64,000 nucleotides of DNA from Pseudomonas gozinkensis (GTDB lineage: Bacteria; Pseudomonadota; Gammaproteobacteria; Pseudomonadales; Pseudomonadaceae), in NCBI RefSeq assembly GCF_014863585.1, contig NZ_CP062253.1, forward strand, positions 2,878,501-2,942,500, in the 5' to 3' direction. The notes beneath the pieces were generated by a model. That model ran no database searches and was not told the DNA's origin. It was given only the letters and a program-made list of their open reading frames with translations. Positions 51,934 through 60,479 of the stretch are shown in pieces. Numbering within the stretch: position 1 is the first letter of the stretch; every line of letters begins with the position of its first letter. Made by a program: the position numbers and the translations under genes.

Positions 51934-52180
51934 GGGGGTTCTCCGTCGTGCTTGTTTTTGTAGGCCGGAGCACTTCATCAACGTCGCGTACCCGAGGCCT
52001 TTGGCTGATGCTGGATCAGTTGTTTCGTGGAGCGTGCACAGAATCACGACCTCGCGGGAGGGCGGGGTTTCATTGAGCATAATTGGGATTGGGGGGATAT
52101 CCAGTGGTGGCGGTGGATGGGGTAGTGATGGAGATGGTTTGGCTGGTTCGAAGAGGGGGTAAGTTAAATGAGTTTGCGCC

Positions 52181-52316
52181 CGTAGTCTCTTATGGTTATT
52201 CAGAATTTCGTTTGTTCTGAATAAGTATTAAGAACTGTTATTTCTGTCAGGTGCGGTTTTGGGCTTTTATGTCGATACTTTTTTTGGTGGAGGGGGGTAA
52301 ATCTGTCCCCTTTTGT
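52181..52316. repeat. Left direct repeat flanking the REP-associated transposase region
   Basis: Starts GTAGTCTCTTATGGTTATTC and ends AAATCTGTCCCCTTTT. A diverged copy lies at 53483-53624. The 51934-52341 spacer also holds the AT-rich start of this accessory patch, and no gene. Confidence 0.6.
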
Positions 52317-52341
52317 TCTGGTTTTGGTGAGGAAAACTATC

Positions 52342-52596
52342 ATGGGTCGTGTAGCTGGCAAACGTTATCAAACTACTGTTTTTTCAAATTACAGGACTCA
52401 GAAGGAGGTTGAAGATTATGTGAGGCTAAACTATCGTCGGGCATGGGTAGATGTTGAGGTGCGAGGATCAGATTTTGTATTTTATTTTGAGGAGCCGGAC
52501 AGCGGTTCAGGTCCCGCGCCTAGCGCGCTTGGCCAACAAGAACCTATTTGGGTTGAAGTTAAAAAACCGAATCTTTCGCAAAGTAGGACAGATTGA
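52342..52596 (+). CDS. Small hypothetical protein, 84 aa
   Basis: 84 residues from the ATG at 52342 behind GTGAGGA. AT-rich. It has a basic N-terminus (GRVAGKRYQTTVFSNYRTQKEV) and a strand-rich middle (WVDVEVRGSDFVFYFEEPD). No family recognised. It lies between the left direct repeat and the transposase-linked repeat array, so it may be cargo or chance. Confidence 0.4.
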   Translation: MGRVAGKRYQTTVFSNYRTQKEVEDYVRLNYRRAWVDVEVRGSDFVFYFEEPDSGSGPAPSALGQQEPIWVEVKKPNLSQSRTD

Positions 52597-52598
52597 TT

Positions 52599-52671
52599 TG
52601 GAATCAAAAGGGGACGGATTTATTTAATGGAATCAAAAGGGGACGGATTTATTTAATCGTCCCCTTTTGAT
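52599..52671. repeat. Two tandem 29-bp repeats plus inverted copy (RAYT hairpin array)
   Basis: Two perfect copies of a 29-bp unit (52599-52627, 52628-52656), each containing GGGGACGGATTTATTT, are followed by the inverted CGTCCCCTTTTGAT (52658-52671). The second unit and the inverted piece form a 14-bp perfect stem with a 12-nt loop. It abuts the 3' end of the transposase gene, as expected for the REP-like hairpins such enzymes act on. Confidence 0.75.
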
Positions 52672-52672
52672 A

Positions 52673-53368
52673 TTAAGCCCTTTTCTCTGGCCGTCCTCTG
52701 TTTCTGAACTGAATGCGTCTTCCGGTGATTTTTTCGATTTCGTCGACGAATTTCATATTGCCGGTCAATTGGCCGCGCTGCAGCGCGCCCCTGATGAGTT
52801 GCAATTCATTGGTGGGTGTAGCCATTTCAACGAAAGACTTATAGCGCTCACGTCGGGAGGCACCGTCAGGTCCTAACTCGAGGAAGCAAGGATTTTTGTC
52901 CAGCCAGGTGCTTTCTGAAAAGTCGTTCAGGCGTAGCGCAAAACTCGACCAGCGATAGTCTTCTGCACACGCCACCATGTGGGCCCGCACCGGGTTTAAT
53001 TCGATATAGCGACTGCAAGCCAATAGATAGGTGTCGGATTGAACAACGCTGGATTTGTAGCGACTTTCCCATAGCGTGCCAGTCCGCCCCTCAACCTTGT
53101 TGCGATACCGCGTCATCCGTGCGGCGAGGGCTTTCATGAGCTGGCCAAGGCTGGACGTTGCTTCTCCTGGGGCGAGAAGTAGGTGGACATGATTGGTCAT
53201 TAAACAGTATGCATAAACTTTAATACCTAATGCTTCTTTGAGTTCTCGCAGGTCAGAGAGGTAGCGCTCGAAGTCCTCTGGCCCCGCGAATACGACCTGT
53301 CTGTTGTGGCCGCGCTGCACGATGTGATGCGGGTAGTTCGCTAGCACGGTGCGTCCGGTTCTGGGCAT
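52673..53368 (-). CDS. REP-associated tyrosine transposase (RAYT)
   Basis: 231 residues of the Y1/IS200-like single-stranded DNA transposase fold. PHHIVQRGHNRQVVF at the start, the HUH motif in MTNHVHLLLAP and the catalytic tyrosine region in CSRYIELNPVRAHMV are intact. RAYTs are domesticated IS200/IS605-like transposases linked to the spread of REP hairpins. The repeats around it (52599-52671, 52181, 53483) and the scattered motif at 500-609 are likely its substrates. Confidence 0.88.
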   Translation of the reverse strand: MPRTGRTVLANYPHHIVQRGHNRQVVFAGPEDFERYLSDLRELKEALGIKVYAYCLMTNHVHLLLAPGEATSSLGQLMKALAARMTRYRNKVEGRTGTLWESRYKSSVVQSDTYLLACSRYIELNPVRAHMVACAEDYRWSSFALRLNDFSESTWLDKNPCFLELGPDGASRRERYKSFVEMATPTNELQLIRGALQRGQLTGNMKFVDEIEKITGRRIQFRNRGRPEKRA

Positions 53369-53482
53369 GGGTCTTACGTCCTTGTTTTGACGGATGAAGT
53401 TTAGAAGGTGGCGAGGCTGAGACAGGCGGGATGTGTCAGAGAATGTATCTGCTTGGGCTGAGGGTTATTAAATAAGTCTGTG

Positions 53483-53624
53483 TCCGTTGTCTCTTATGGT
53501 TGTTCGGAATTTTGGTTGTTCTAAATGGGTATTAAAAACTGTCATTTCTATCAGGTGCGGTTGTGGCTGTTTATGTTGATACTTTGTCTGTCAAAGGGGG
53601 CGAGAAATAAATCTGTCACCTTTG
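53483..53624. repeat. Right direct repeat flanking the REP-associated transposase region
   Basis: Starts TGTCCGTTGTCTCTTATGGT and ends near AAATAAATCTGTCACCTTTG. It is diverged from the copy at 52181-52316 but clearly the same order of segments. The repeat pair brackets about 1.2 kb with the small gene and the transposase. The rest of the 53369-53728 spacer holds a hairpin at 53666-53682 and the ribosome site of the IS110 transposase. Confidence 0.55.
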
Positions 53625-53728
53625 AAGGTTGAAAAATAAATCTGAGAATCATCTGGCCGGCCTCCCCACCTCACGGAGGTGGCGCAAAATTCAAGGTGCG
53701 AACTTAGTCTTTTGCGTAGGAGGCCGTG

Positions 53729-54742
53729 ATGAAATTCTGTGGCATAGACCTGCATTCGAACAACAGTGTTGTGGTGGTTACCGACGAAACGGATCGGGTA
53801 CTGGTCAGTCGACGCTGCCCCAACGAACTAACGCCGATCCTTTCGCTGCTCGAGCCTCATCGTGCTGAATTGATCGGCGTCGTAGTTGAGTCGACGTACA
53901 ACTGGTATTGGTTGGTCGATGGCCTTAAGGCGGCGGGTTTCGAGGTGAAGCTGGCCCATCCCGTGGCGATGAAGCGTTACGACGGTTTAAAGCATGCCGA
54001 TGACAAGGATGACGCGGCTTTCCTGGCGCACTTGCTGCGACTCGGGATTTTACCGACCGGATATATCCACCCGCCGCAAGAACGTGCGCTGCGAGATTTG
54101 GCGCGCAAACGTATTCAACTGGTACGCAGTCGGACTCAGCACATTCTGTCCGTGGAGAACATCATGGCGCGCCAGTTTGGTCAGCGCCTGAGCTGCAATG
54201 AAGTCAAAGGGCTGTCAGCCACGTCCGTCGACAGGCTGGGCCTGCCGACGGATGTGGCTCTGGCAATGAAAGCGAATGTAGCCATTGTCCAGGCCTTGCA
54301 GACCCAGATTGATTTTCTTGAAGAGCGATTACTGCACGAAGCCCGTCTGCGCCCGGAGTTTTCCTTGCTGAAAACGATGCCCGGGATTGGCGAAGTACTG
54401 GCCACGATCATCATGCTGGAAACCGGAAATATCGAGCGCTTTGCCGACGCAGGCCACTTCGCCTCTTACGCTCGCTGCGTAAAAAGTGCGCATTACTCCA
54501 ACGGCAAAAAGAAAGGTGAAGGCAACGCCAAGAACGGCAACGCTTATCTGATCTGGGCCTATATCGAAGCGGCTAATTTCGCCCGGCGCTTCAGCGAAGA
54601 TGCCAAACGCTTTTTCGAGAAGAAGAAAGCCAAGACCAACGCCGTGGTCGCTACCAAGGCGCTGGCACACAAGCTGGCGCGAGCGAGTTATCACATCCTG
54701 AAGGAGAGACAGCCTTTTGATGCCAGACGCTGTTTCGCCTGA
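53729..54742 (+). CDS. IS110-family DEDD transposase
   Basis: 337 residues from the ATG at 53729 behind AGGAGG. N-terminal RuvC-like DEDD domain: FCGIDLHSNN (D), GVVVESTYNWYWL (E) and KHADDKDDAAFLAHLL (DD). C-terminal Transposase_20 domain: LKTMPGIGEVLATIIMLETG and the HYSNGKKKG loop with the candidate catalytic serine. All key positions are present, so it is probably active. IS110-family enzymes use a structured RNA encoded in the element's non-coding end to choose target and donor. Confidence 0.9.
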   Translation: MKFCGIDLHSNNSVVVVTDETDRVLVSRRCPNELTPILSLLEPHRAELIGVVVESTYNWYWLVDGLKAAGFEVKLAHPVAMKRYDGLKHADDKDDAAFLAHLLRLGILPTGYIHPPQERALRDLARKRIQLVRSRTQHILSVENIMARQFGQRLSCNEVKGLSATSVDRLGLPTDVALAMKANVAIVQALQTQIDFLEERLLHEARLRPEFSLLKTMPGIGEVLATIIMLETGNIERFADAGHFASYARCVKSAHYSNGKKKGEGNAKNGNAYLIWAYIEAANFARRFSEDAKRFFEKKKAKTNAVVATKALAHKLARASYHILKERQPFDARRCFA

Positions 54743-55170
54743 GGGGCGAATGAGGTGATGGTCGGTCAACCAAAAAGGGACTGGGCTCGAACCACTAAAT
54801 CTGAGTGGCGACCGACCATCACCGCCTGAGTGTGTTGTAACCGGGTCGTCTGCCAGGTGAGCCAGCCGGGACTGGACGTGTGTTTTGCACGAGCCACAGT
54901 TCTGTGACACGTTTTGGACGCATTGGCGGCACCAACGTTTCTCTGGGGCAGTTAACTGCCAGGGCGGTGCTGGTCGTATCGCTACCGCTTGATCCAAATG
55001 GGTGTCTGGAACGACTTGGTCGTAGCCAGTGAAGAGAAAACGGGTTCGACGGGTTCAACCGATCAGGTTGAGTGGAAGAGCAAATCCTGCAGCTGAAACT
55101 GCAGGGCGTGGTGGCTCTTAACCTTGACTTGAGACCGGCTAATGGGTGTCCCCATTTGCTGTCCTTTTGC
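54743..55170 (+). ncRNA. Candidate guide (bridge/seek) RNA region of the IS110 element
   Basis: A non-coding stretch right after the transposase. It opens with a perfect 13-bp stem (54755-54767 with 54810-54822, GTGATGGTCGGTC/GACCGACCATCAC) enclosing a second stem-loop (CCACT/AGTGG, 54792-54808). More short inverted repeats follow (CTGCAGctgaaaCTGCAG near 55090). Elements of the IS1111 branch carry their guide RNA downstream of the transposase. That this is such an RNA is an inference from position and structure. The part 55171-55258 holds only pyrimidine-rich sequence. Confidence 0.4.
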
Positions 55171-55258
55171 TGTCCCCTTTTGCTCCCCCTTTTCTTCTCT
55201 TGTTGGTCTTTGTTGCTAATGGTTCCCTTTGGTTCGATACTTATTGTGAGATGATGAA

Positions 55259-55522
55259 ATGCCTGATATCAAAATAGTGAATGTTGTTAATTTTCCGGCT
55301 GATATGTCGGAGCTCGAGCTTGCATCTAATGGTTTTTTTGGAGGGAAGGTGTTAGTTGTGAAGTTTAATGAAGATGGTAAGAGCGCCACGGTTGTGTATG
55401 AACAGTCAGTTGATGGTTCGGCGGCGAGAAGCTTTAATCACGGAAGTTACTTTTCTATGGGGGGTAAAGAGCAAATTATATTTCCCGAAATTGAGTACGA
55501 TAAAGTTCTTGCGGTTAGTTAG
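55259..55522 (+). CDS. Small hypothetical protein, 87 aa, low GC
   Basis: 87 residues, cytoplasmic. MPDIKIVNVVNFPADMSELELASNGFFGG, then VDGSAARSFNHGSYFSMGGKEQIIFPE. No family recognised. The gene is far more AT-rich than its surroundings and is followed by a strong terminator at 55555, so it is probably a transferred, expressed gene, perhaps an immunity or accessory protein left by a mobile element. Confidence 0.5.
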   Translation: MPDIKIVNVVNFPADMSELELASNGFFGGKVLVVKFNEDGKSATVVYEQSVDGSAARSFNHGSYFSMGGKEQIIFPEIEYDKVLAVS

Positions 55523-55554
55523 GTTCTGTATGAGAAACAGAAAAGCTGGAAAAT

Positions 55555-55583
55555 GTGGCGCGGGACTGTCCGCGCCACTTTTT
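55555..55583 (+). terminator. Rho-independent terminator
   Basis: GTGGCGCGG (55555-55563) pairs perfectly with CCGCGCCAC (55570-55578) over a 6-nt loop and is followed by T5. It ends the 55259 gene. Confidence 0.85.
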
Positions 55584-55585
55584 GC

Positions 55586-55975
55586 TTACTCCGTCGGAAC
55601 AACGTTATCCAGCACCTGATTCACCGCCAGTTCCGCCAGCATCACGATCTGCGCAATGCCTTGCGCGTTCTTGCGGTGGGGGCCTTGGAGGAGGTCGACG
55701 AGGTTGTTGAGCATGACATTGGCCGAGCCGAGGGTTTCGACGGCGTCGGCGAGCAGGGCTTCGGTGTTGCTGGCCGGGTTGGCCTGGTAGAGGCGGTTGG
55801 GGCAGTAGGGCGCGGCCATCATGTGGGCTGAGATCGGGCCGAGGTGGTAGTCGAGGGCGCGGTTGGCGGCTTCGTTGAATCTCTTCGAATCAGGGCATTC
55901 GTAGGGGGACGTCGGGTCGGTGATGCTGGCCGGTTCGGTGACCGGGGGATTTGGAGTTGCTTTGAACATATTCAT
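55586..55975 (-). CDS. DUF6124 family protein
   Basis: 129 residues. MFKATPNPPVTEPAS near the start, DSKRFNEAANRALDYHLGP in the middle and NTEALLADAVETLGSANVMLNNLVDLLQGPHRKNA are the hallmark of a small Pseudomonas-specific family annotated DUF6124. No signal peptide; helical. Function unknown. An AGGAAAAG ribosome site precedes the first ATG. Confidence 0.75.
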   Translation of the reverse strand: MNMFKATPNPPVTEPASITDPTSPYECPDSKRFNEAANRALDYHLGPISAHMMAAPYCPNRLYQANPASNTEALLADAVETLGSANVMLNNLVDLLQGPHRKNAQGIAQIVMLAELAVNQVLDNVVPTE

Positions 55976-56478
55976 TCTTTTCCTGTGGTGAAGCCGCCAG
56001 ACCCGAGCTACTAAACAAGGGGGGGAGGCAGCTGTGCGCAGGTTAGTAGACCGGGGAAAAGAAGAAAGCCGGCGTGCCCGGGGGCACCCTACGCACAGCC
56101 ACCATCAAATCCAGGTATGGAAATACCTGACTGACAGACACTTGTGCACTCTTCAAATACCAACGGGCTACTAAACCCGATCACTGCGAATCAGTGACCC
56201 GATCCAAGTTACCGGCCGACCCCAAGGCGCACAAGCCGGCGGATTCTGGCGTAGCCGTAGGCTCTGGCGCAAGGATTTGTGGGCAATGGCGCGTAACTTC
56301 AGGTGTCTTTAAACGCTCGCGTCGAAAGGTGTTTACGCGCACTTCAAACACGCTGAAACCTCCGCCCGAAACCACCCCGAAATCCGCCATGGCTTCAAAC
56401 CCGCTGCCGTGTCTGTAAACTGGCCGCCCGAAACGGCGCGCGATGGCGCCGTCCTCACTGCCAGCGAAGGACTTTCCC
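55976..56478. other. 503-bp intergenic region between DUF6124 and RidA genes
   Basis: No gene I can support. The frames at 56181-56495 (minus) and 56194-56418 (plus) overlap each other and lack ribosome sites. The stretch around 56175-56290 reads like a conserved remnant often seen beside DUF6124 genes. It must contain promoters for both flanking genes. Confidence 0.5.
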
Positions 56479-56859
56479 ATGGCCAACCAAGACATTACCT
56501 ACACCCCGGATCCGGATGCAGACTCGATCTCTTCGGACGTGACCGAATTCAACGGCATCCTGATGTCGACCCAGATCCCGACCCGTGCCGACGGCAGCCT
56601 GGAACTGGGCGACGTTACCGCGCAAAGCGAATGCACCTTGCAGGCACTGAAAGTGGCGCTGGAAAAGGCCGGCAGCTCGATGGACCGCGTGCTGCACCTG
56701 ACCATTTATCTGACCGATATGGCTGATCGCGCAGCGTTCAACGAGGTGTACAAGCGCTTCTTCGCCAAGCCCTGGCCGGTACGTGCGGCGGTTGGCGTGG
56801 CGGCGCTGGCGGTTGAAGGGATGAAGGTGGAAGTGACTGCGATGGCTGCGAAGGCCTGA
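56479..56859 (+). CDS. RidA family protein
   Basis: 126 residues from the ATG at 56479 behind CGAAGGA. DVTEFNGILMSTQIPTRADGSLELGD, then QSECTLQALKVALEKAGSSMDRVLHLTIYLTDM and FFAKPWPVRAAVGVAALAVEGMKVEVTAMAA. The segment PVRAAVGVAALAVEG matches the usual PxRxxVxVxxLPxGxxVEI pattern with Arg present, so it is closer to active RidA than the other two in the window. It would hydrolyse reactive imines. Confidence 0.85.
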   Translation: MANQDITYTPDPDADSISSDVTEFNGILMSTQIPTRADGSLELGDVTAQSECTLQALKVALEKAGSSMDRVLHLTIYLTDMADRAAFNEVYKRFFAKPWPVRAAVGVAALAVEGMKVEVTAMAAKA

Positions 56860-56879
56860 TTCAGTCCAGTGACACTTCC

Positions 56880-57004
56880 CTTGCTCGCGATAGCGGACAG
56901 TTAACCGAAGAAATTATTGACTGACCCGACGCTATCGCGAGCAAGCTCGCTCCCACAGGGTTTTGGGTGCTGGCGGGATCGCTGGCAAGCCAGCTCCCAC
57001 AGGG
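56880..57004. repeat. REP element cluster (Pseudomonas type)
   Basis: An inverted partial copy (CTTGCTCGCGATAGCGG, 56880-56896), a full copy starting GCTATCGCGAGCAAGCTCGC at 56930, and a copy with GGCAAGCCAGCTCCCACAGGG ending at 57004. Same family as at 49.0 kb. Confidence 0.8.
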
Positions 57005-57120
57005 ATTGCGATGCTCCCGGAATTGTCGGCAGCTGCCACCCGGCAGCACAGGCGTGCCGGCCACGCGTTTCGCGGCTACAATGCGCGCCTCAACCGTGAC
57101 AGCCTGACTAAAAACTATAT

Positions 57121-59109
57121 ATGTCCTTGCCCAAACATCACCTGGAACTGCTCAGCCCCGCCCGTGACGTGGCCATCGCCCGCGAGGCCATCCTGCATGG
57201 CGCCGACGCGGTGTACATCGGCGGCCCGAGCTTCGGTGCGCGCCACAACGCGTGCAACGAGGTGAGCGAAATCGCCGAACTGGTGGAATTTGCCCGTCGC
57301 TATCACGCGCGCATCTTCACCACCATCAACACCATCCTGCACGACAACGAACTGGAGCCGGCACGCAAGCTGATCCATCAGTTGTACGACGCTGGCGTCG
57401 ATGCGCTGATCGTCCAGGACCTGGGCGTGATGGAGCTGGACATTCCACCCATCGAGCTGCACGCCAGCACCCAGACCGACATCCGCACCCTTGAGCGGGC
57501 CAAGTTCCTCGATCAGGCCGGTTTCTCGCAACTGGTACTGGCCCGTGAACTGAACCTCAAGGAAATCCGCGCGATCGCCGATGAAACCGATGCCGCCATC
57601 GAGTTCTTCATCCACGGCGCGTTGTGCGTGGCGTTCTCCGGTCAGTGCAACATTTCCCACGCGCAGACCGGGCGCAGCGCCAACCGTGGCGACTGCTCCC
57701 AGGCCTGCCGTCTGCCGTACACCCTGAAAGACGAAAAGGGTGGCGTGATCGCCTACGAAAAACACCTGCTGTCGATGAAGGACAACAACCAGAGCGCCAA
57801 CATCCGCGCGCTGGTCGAGGCCGGTGTGCGTTCGTTCAAGATCGAAGGTCGCTACAAGGACATGGGCTATGTGAAGAACATCACCGCCTATTACCGCCAG
57901 CGTCTTGACGACGTGCTCAACGACCGCCCGGACCTGGCCCGCGCCTCCAGCGGCCGCACCGCGCATTTCTTCATGCCGGACCCGGAAAAGACCTTCCACC
58001 GTGGCAGCACCGACTACTTCGTCAGCGAGCGCAAGATCGACATCGGCGCGTTCGATTCGCCGACCTTCACCGGTCTGGCAGTGGGCACGGTCGAGAAAGT
58101 CGGCAAGCGTGACATGCAAGTGATCACCCACGAGCCGCTGTCGAACGGCGATGGCCTCAATGTGCTGGTCAAGCGCGAAGTGGTCGGTTTCCGCGCCAAC
58201 ATCGCCGAAGCCAAGGGCGAGTTCGAGGAAGAAGGCGAGAAGCGCTACCGCTACCGCGTCGAGCCGAACGAAATGCCCGAAGGCCTGTACAAGCTGCGCC
58301 CGAACCACCCGCTGAATCGCAACCTCGACCACAACTGGCAGCAGGCCTTGCTCAAGACCTCCGCCGAGCGTCGGATCGGCGTGAGCTGGCTGGCGAAGCT
58401 GCGTGAAGAACGTCTGGAACTGACCGTGACCAGCGAAGAGGGCATCAGCGCCAGCGTCGCGCTGGAAGGCCCGTTCGGCGTCGCCAACAAACCGGAACAG
58501 GCGCTGGACACCTTGCACGACCTGCTCGGCCAGCTCGGCACCACCGAGTACCACGCGACCTCGATCAAACTGGATGCGCCGCAAGCGTTCTTCATCCCGA
58601 ACTCGCAGCTCAAGTCGTTGCGCCGTGAAGTGATCGAAGCGCTGACCGCCGCCCGCGTTGCCGCCCACCCGCGCGGTTCGCGCAAGGCCGAGACCACGCC
58701 ACCGCCGGTGTACCCGGAGGCGCATCTGTCGTTCCTGGCCAACGTCTACAACCAGAAGGCTCGCGACTTCTACCACCGTCACGGCGTGAAACTGATCGAC
58801 GCGGCGTACGAGGCCCACGAAGAGGCGGGCGAAGTGCCGGTGATGATCACCAAGCACTGCCTGCGGTTCTCCTTCAACCTGTGCCCTAAACAGGCCAAAG
58901 GCGTGACCGGCGTGAAGACCAAAGTTGCGCCGATGCAGTTGATTCACGGTGATGAAGTGCTGACCCTGAAGTTCGACTGCAAGCCGTGCGAGATGCACGT
59001 GATCGGCAAGATGAAGGGCCACATCCTGAATCTGCCGCAGCCGGGCAGTGTGGTGGGGCATATCAGCCCCGAAGACCTGATGAAGACCATTCCTCGGGCG
59101 CCGCACTGA
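57121..59109 (+). CDS. rlhA: U32 family protein RlhA, 23S rRNA 5-hydroxycytidine synthase
   Basis: 662 residues, close to E. coli RlhA/YdcP (about 650). N-terminal U32 barrel: LELLSPARDVAIAREAILHGADAVYIGG; the signature FIHGALCVAFSGQCNIS and the Fe-S cysteines in RGDCSQACRLPY are present. The C-terminal part has further cysteines (KHCLRFSFNLCPKQ and FDCKPCEMHVIG). RlhA hydroxylates C2501 of 23S rRNA. The length and C-terminal cysteines favour RlhA over the shorter TrhP/UbiU/UbiV relatives. Confidence 0.8.
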   Translation: MSLPKHHLELLSPARDVAIAREAILHGADAVYIGGPSFGARHNACNEVSEIAELVEFARRYHARIFTTINTILHDNELEPARKLIHQLYDAGVDALIVQDLGVMELDIPPIELHASTQTDIRTLERAKFLDQAGFSQLVLARELNLKEIRAIADETDAAIEFFIHGALCVAFSGQCNISHAQTGRSANRGDCSQACRLPYTLKDEKGGVIAYEKHLLSMKDNNQSANIRALVEAGVRSFKIEGRYKDMGYVKNITAYYRQRLDDVLNDRPDLARASSGRTAHFFMPDPEKTFHRGSTDYFVSERKIDIGAFDSPTFTGLAVGTVEKVGKRDMQVITHEPLSNGDGLNVLVKREVVGFRANIAEAKGEFEEEGEKRYRYRVEPNEMPEGLYKLRPNHPLNRNLDHNWQQALLKTSAERRIGVSWLAKLREERLELTVTSEEGISASVALEGPFGVANKPEQALDTLHDLLGQLGTTEYHATSIKLDAPQAFFIPNSQLKSLRREVIEALTAARVAAHPRGSRKAETTPPPVYPEAHLSFLANVYNQKARDFYHRHGVKLIDAAYEAHEEAGEVPVMITKHCLRFSFNLCPKQAKGVTGVKTKVAPMQLIHGDEVLTLKFDCKPCEMHVIGKMKGHILNLPQPGSVVGHISPEDLMKTIPRAPH

Positions 59110-59116
59110 TTCAGCG

Positions 59117-59156
59117 GCATAAAAAAAACGGTGACGACGTCACCGGTTTTTTTATG
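59117..59156. terminator. Bidirectional rho-independent terminator
   Basis: CGGTGAC (59129-59135) pairs with GTCACCG (59139-59145); eight As precede and seven Ts follow, and the flanks also pair (GGCAT/ATGCC). It serves both rlhA and the convergent MFS gene. Confidence 0.9.
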
Positions 59157-59168
59157 CCTGCCAGAAAC

Positions 59169-60479
59169 TCAACTGGCTTCGTAGCGCGATCCCGTTGGCG
59201 GCGCCGCTTCGCCACTCAATGCATCGACCATCGGAGGATGGTCCTGTGCTGCCTGACGCAGATCCTCGGTCACCCGCAGCTCGGCGCCGGTCGGCGAGAA
59301 GGTTGCCGCTGCTGCGAACGGCGCCGGGTTGGCCGGCACCGGACGCTTGCCACGGCGCCAGAAGAAGAACGTCACCATGCTCAGATTGACCAGCGCAAAG
59401 GCCCAGAACAGGCCGCTTCCGCCGTGGGCGTTCATCGCCGGCGAAATCAGCAGCGGGCTCATCGCCGAGCCCAGCGAGTTGATCAGCAGCATGCCCTGAA
59501 TCATCGGCACCAACGTTTCAACCGGCGCACGGTCGGCGGCGTGGCTGACCGCAACCGGATACAACGCGAACACGCCGCCGCCCAGCAGGAACAGCGCCGC
59601 CGCGAGCATGGCCGAGGACAGCGGCACCAGCACGATCACCAGCGACAGCAGGGTGCACGCGGCGCACAGCACGGTCAGCACTTGCAGGCGATCCTTGCGG
59701 TCGGACCAGCGCCCGACCGGATATTGCAGCAGCATCGCGCCGAGGATCGTCCAGGCCATCATGCTGCCGACTTCGCCGACGTTCAGGCCGATGCGTTGCA
59801 GGTACAGCGGCAGCAGCGTGTAGATCGCCGCGATGGTGACACCGGAGCCGAAGCAGCCTACCAGTCCGGTGGGCGACACGCCCAGCAGTGCCCGTGGCTT
59901 GAGCGGTTCGACCTGTTCCAGCAATGGCGAAACCCGCGGCAGGATCACGATCGGCAGCACCGACAACGTCGCGAGCATGCCGGCCACCATGAACGGCGCG
60001 GTGTCGCCGAGCCCGGTGATTTTCCCCAAAAATGCCTGACCCAGCACCCCGGCACCGTAGAGAACGATCATGTACAGCGCCAGCAGACGCCCGCGAATCT
60101 TCGCGTCACCGGCCAGCAGCAACCAGCTCTCGATCACCAGAAACACGCCGACCGTGGCCCAGCCGTTGATCAGGCGCAGCACGACCCAGCCCCAGGTGTC
60201 ATAAAACAAACCTTGCAGCAGGATGGTCGCGGCGATCAGCGAGGCGAAGCTGCTGTAGGCGCGGATATGGCCGATGCGCAGGATCAGTCGGTCGTTGAAG
60301 ATCGCGCCCAGCGTCAGGCCGATGAAATAGGCCGAGGACACGATGCCGATCATCGTCGCCGATTCGCCGGCAGCGCCCAGGCGCAGGGTGGTCAAAGAAG
60401 ACAGAAAGCCGTTGCCCAGGGCAACAATGAATAGCCCGAGCAGGGGCGCCAGCGCCATGGCCAGCAAACGCGGTGTCAT
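59169..60479 (-). CDS. MFS transporter (YcaD-like)
   Basis: 436 residues from the ATG at 60479 with GAGG upstream. Twelve membrane segments; start LLAMALAPLLGLFIVALGNGFLSSLTTLRL and the GATVGVFLVIESWLLLA-like fourth segment resemble the YcaD/TIGR-type MFS group. The C-terminal 60 residues are hydrophilic and proline/alanine-rich. The substrate is unknown. Confidence 0.82.
   Translation of the reverse strand: MTPRLLAMALAPLLGLFIVALGNGFLSSLTTLRLGAAGESATMIGIVSSAYFIGLTLGAIFNDRLILRIGHIRAYSSFASLIAATILLQGLFYDTWGWVVLRLINGWATVGVFLVIESWLLLAGDAKIRGRLLALYMIVLYGAGVLGQAFLGKITGLGDTAPFMVAGMLATLSVLPIVILPRVSPLLEQVEPLKPRALLGVSPTGLVGCFGSGVTIAAIYTLLPLYLQRIGLNVGEVGSMMAWTILGAMLLQYPVGRWSDRKDRLQVLTVLCAACTLLSLVIVLVPLSSAMLAAALFLLGGGVFALYPVAVSHAADRAPVETLVPMIQGMLLINSLGSAMSPLLISPAMNAHGGSGLFWAFALVNLSMVTFFFWRRGKRPVPANPAPFAAAATFSPTGAELRVTEDLRQAAQDHPPMVDALSGEAAPPTGSRYEAS

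Larger units (their letters stand above)
53642..55171 (+). mobile_element. IS110-family insertion sequence (ends inferred)
   Basis: The element holds one transposase gene (53729-54742), a short left non-coding part with a 7-bp hairpin (53666-53682), and about 430 bp of non-coding sequence on the right. The left junction reads AAATAAATCT and a right junction CTGTCCCCTTTTG; joined at the shared CT they rebuild the local repeat motif AAATAAATCTGTCCCCTTTT. That gives about 1.53 kb, within the usual range for this family. The boundaries are my inference and the right one could be 5' of this. Confidence 0.5.

Noticed and set aside
52599..52656. Tandem 29-bp repeats as a CRISPR array
   Set aside because: Only two units with no spacers between them, next to a RAYT and with an inverted copy; no cas genes.
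56181..56495. 104-codon minus-strand frame before the RidA gene
   Set aside because: It overlaps the start region of the RidA gene and another frame, has no ribosome site and no recognisable domain.
57115..59106. Long minus-strand open frame (663 codons) opposite rlhA
   Set aside because: It mirrors a well-conserved gene; its translation is low-complexity (His/Gln/Val-rich) and fits no family. High GC makes such antisense frames common.
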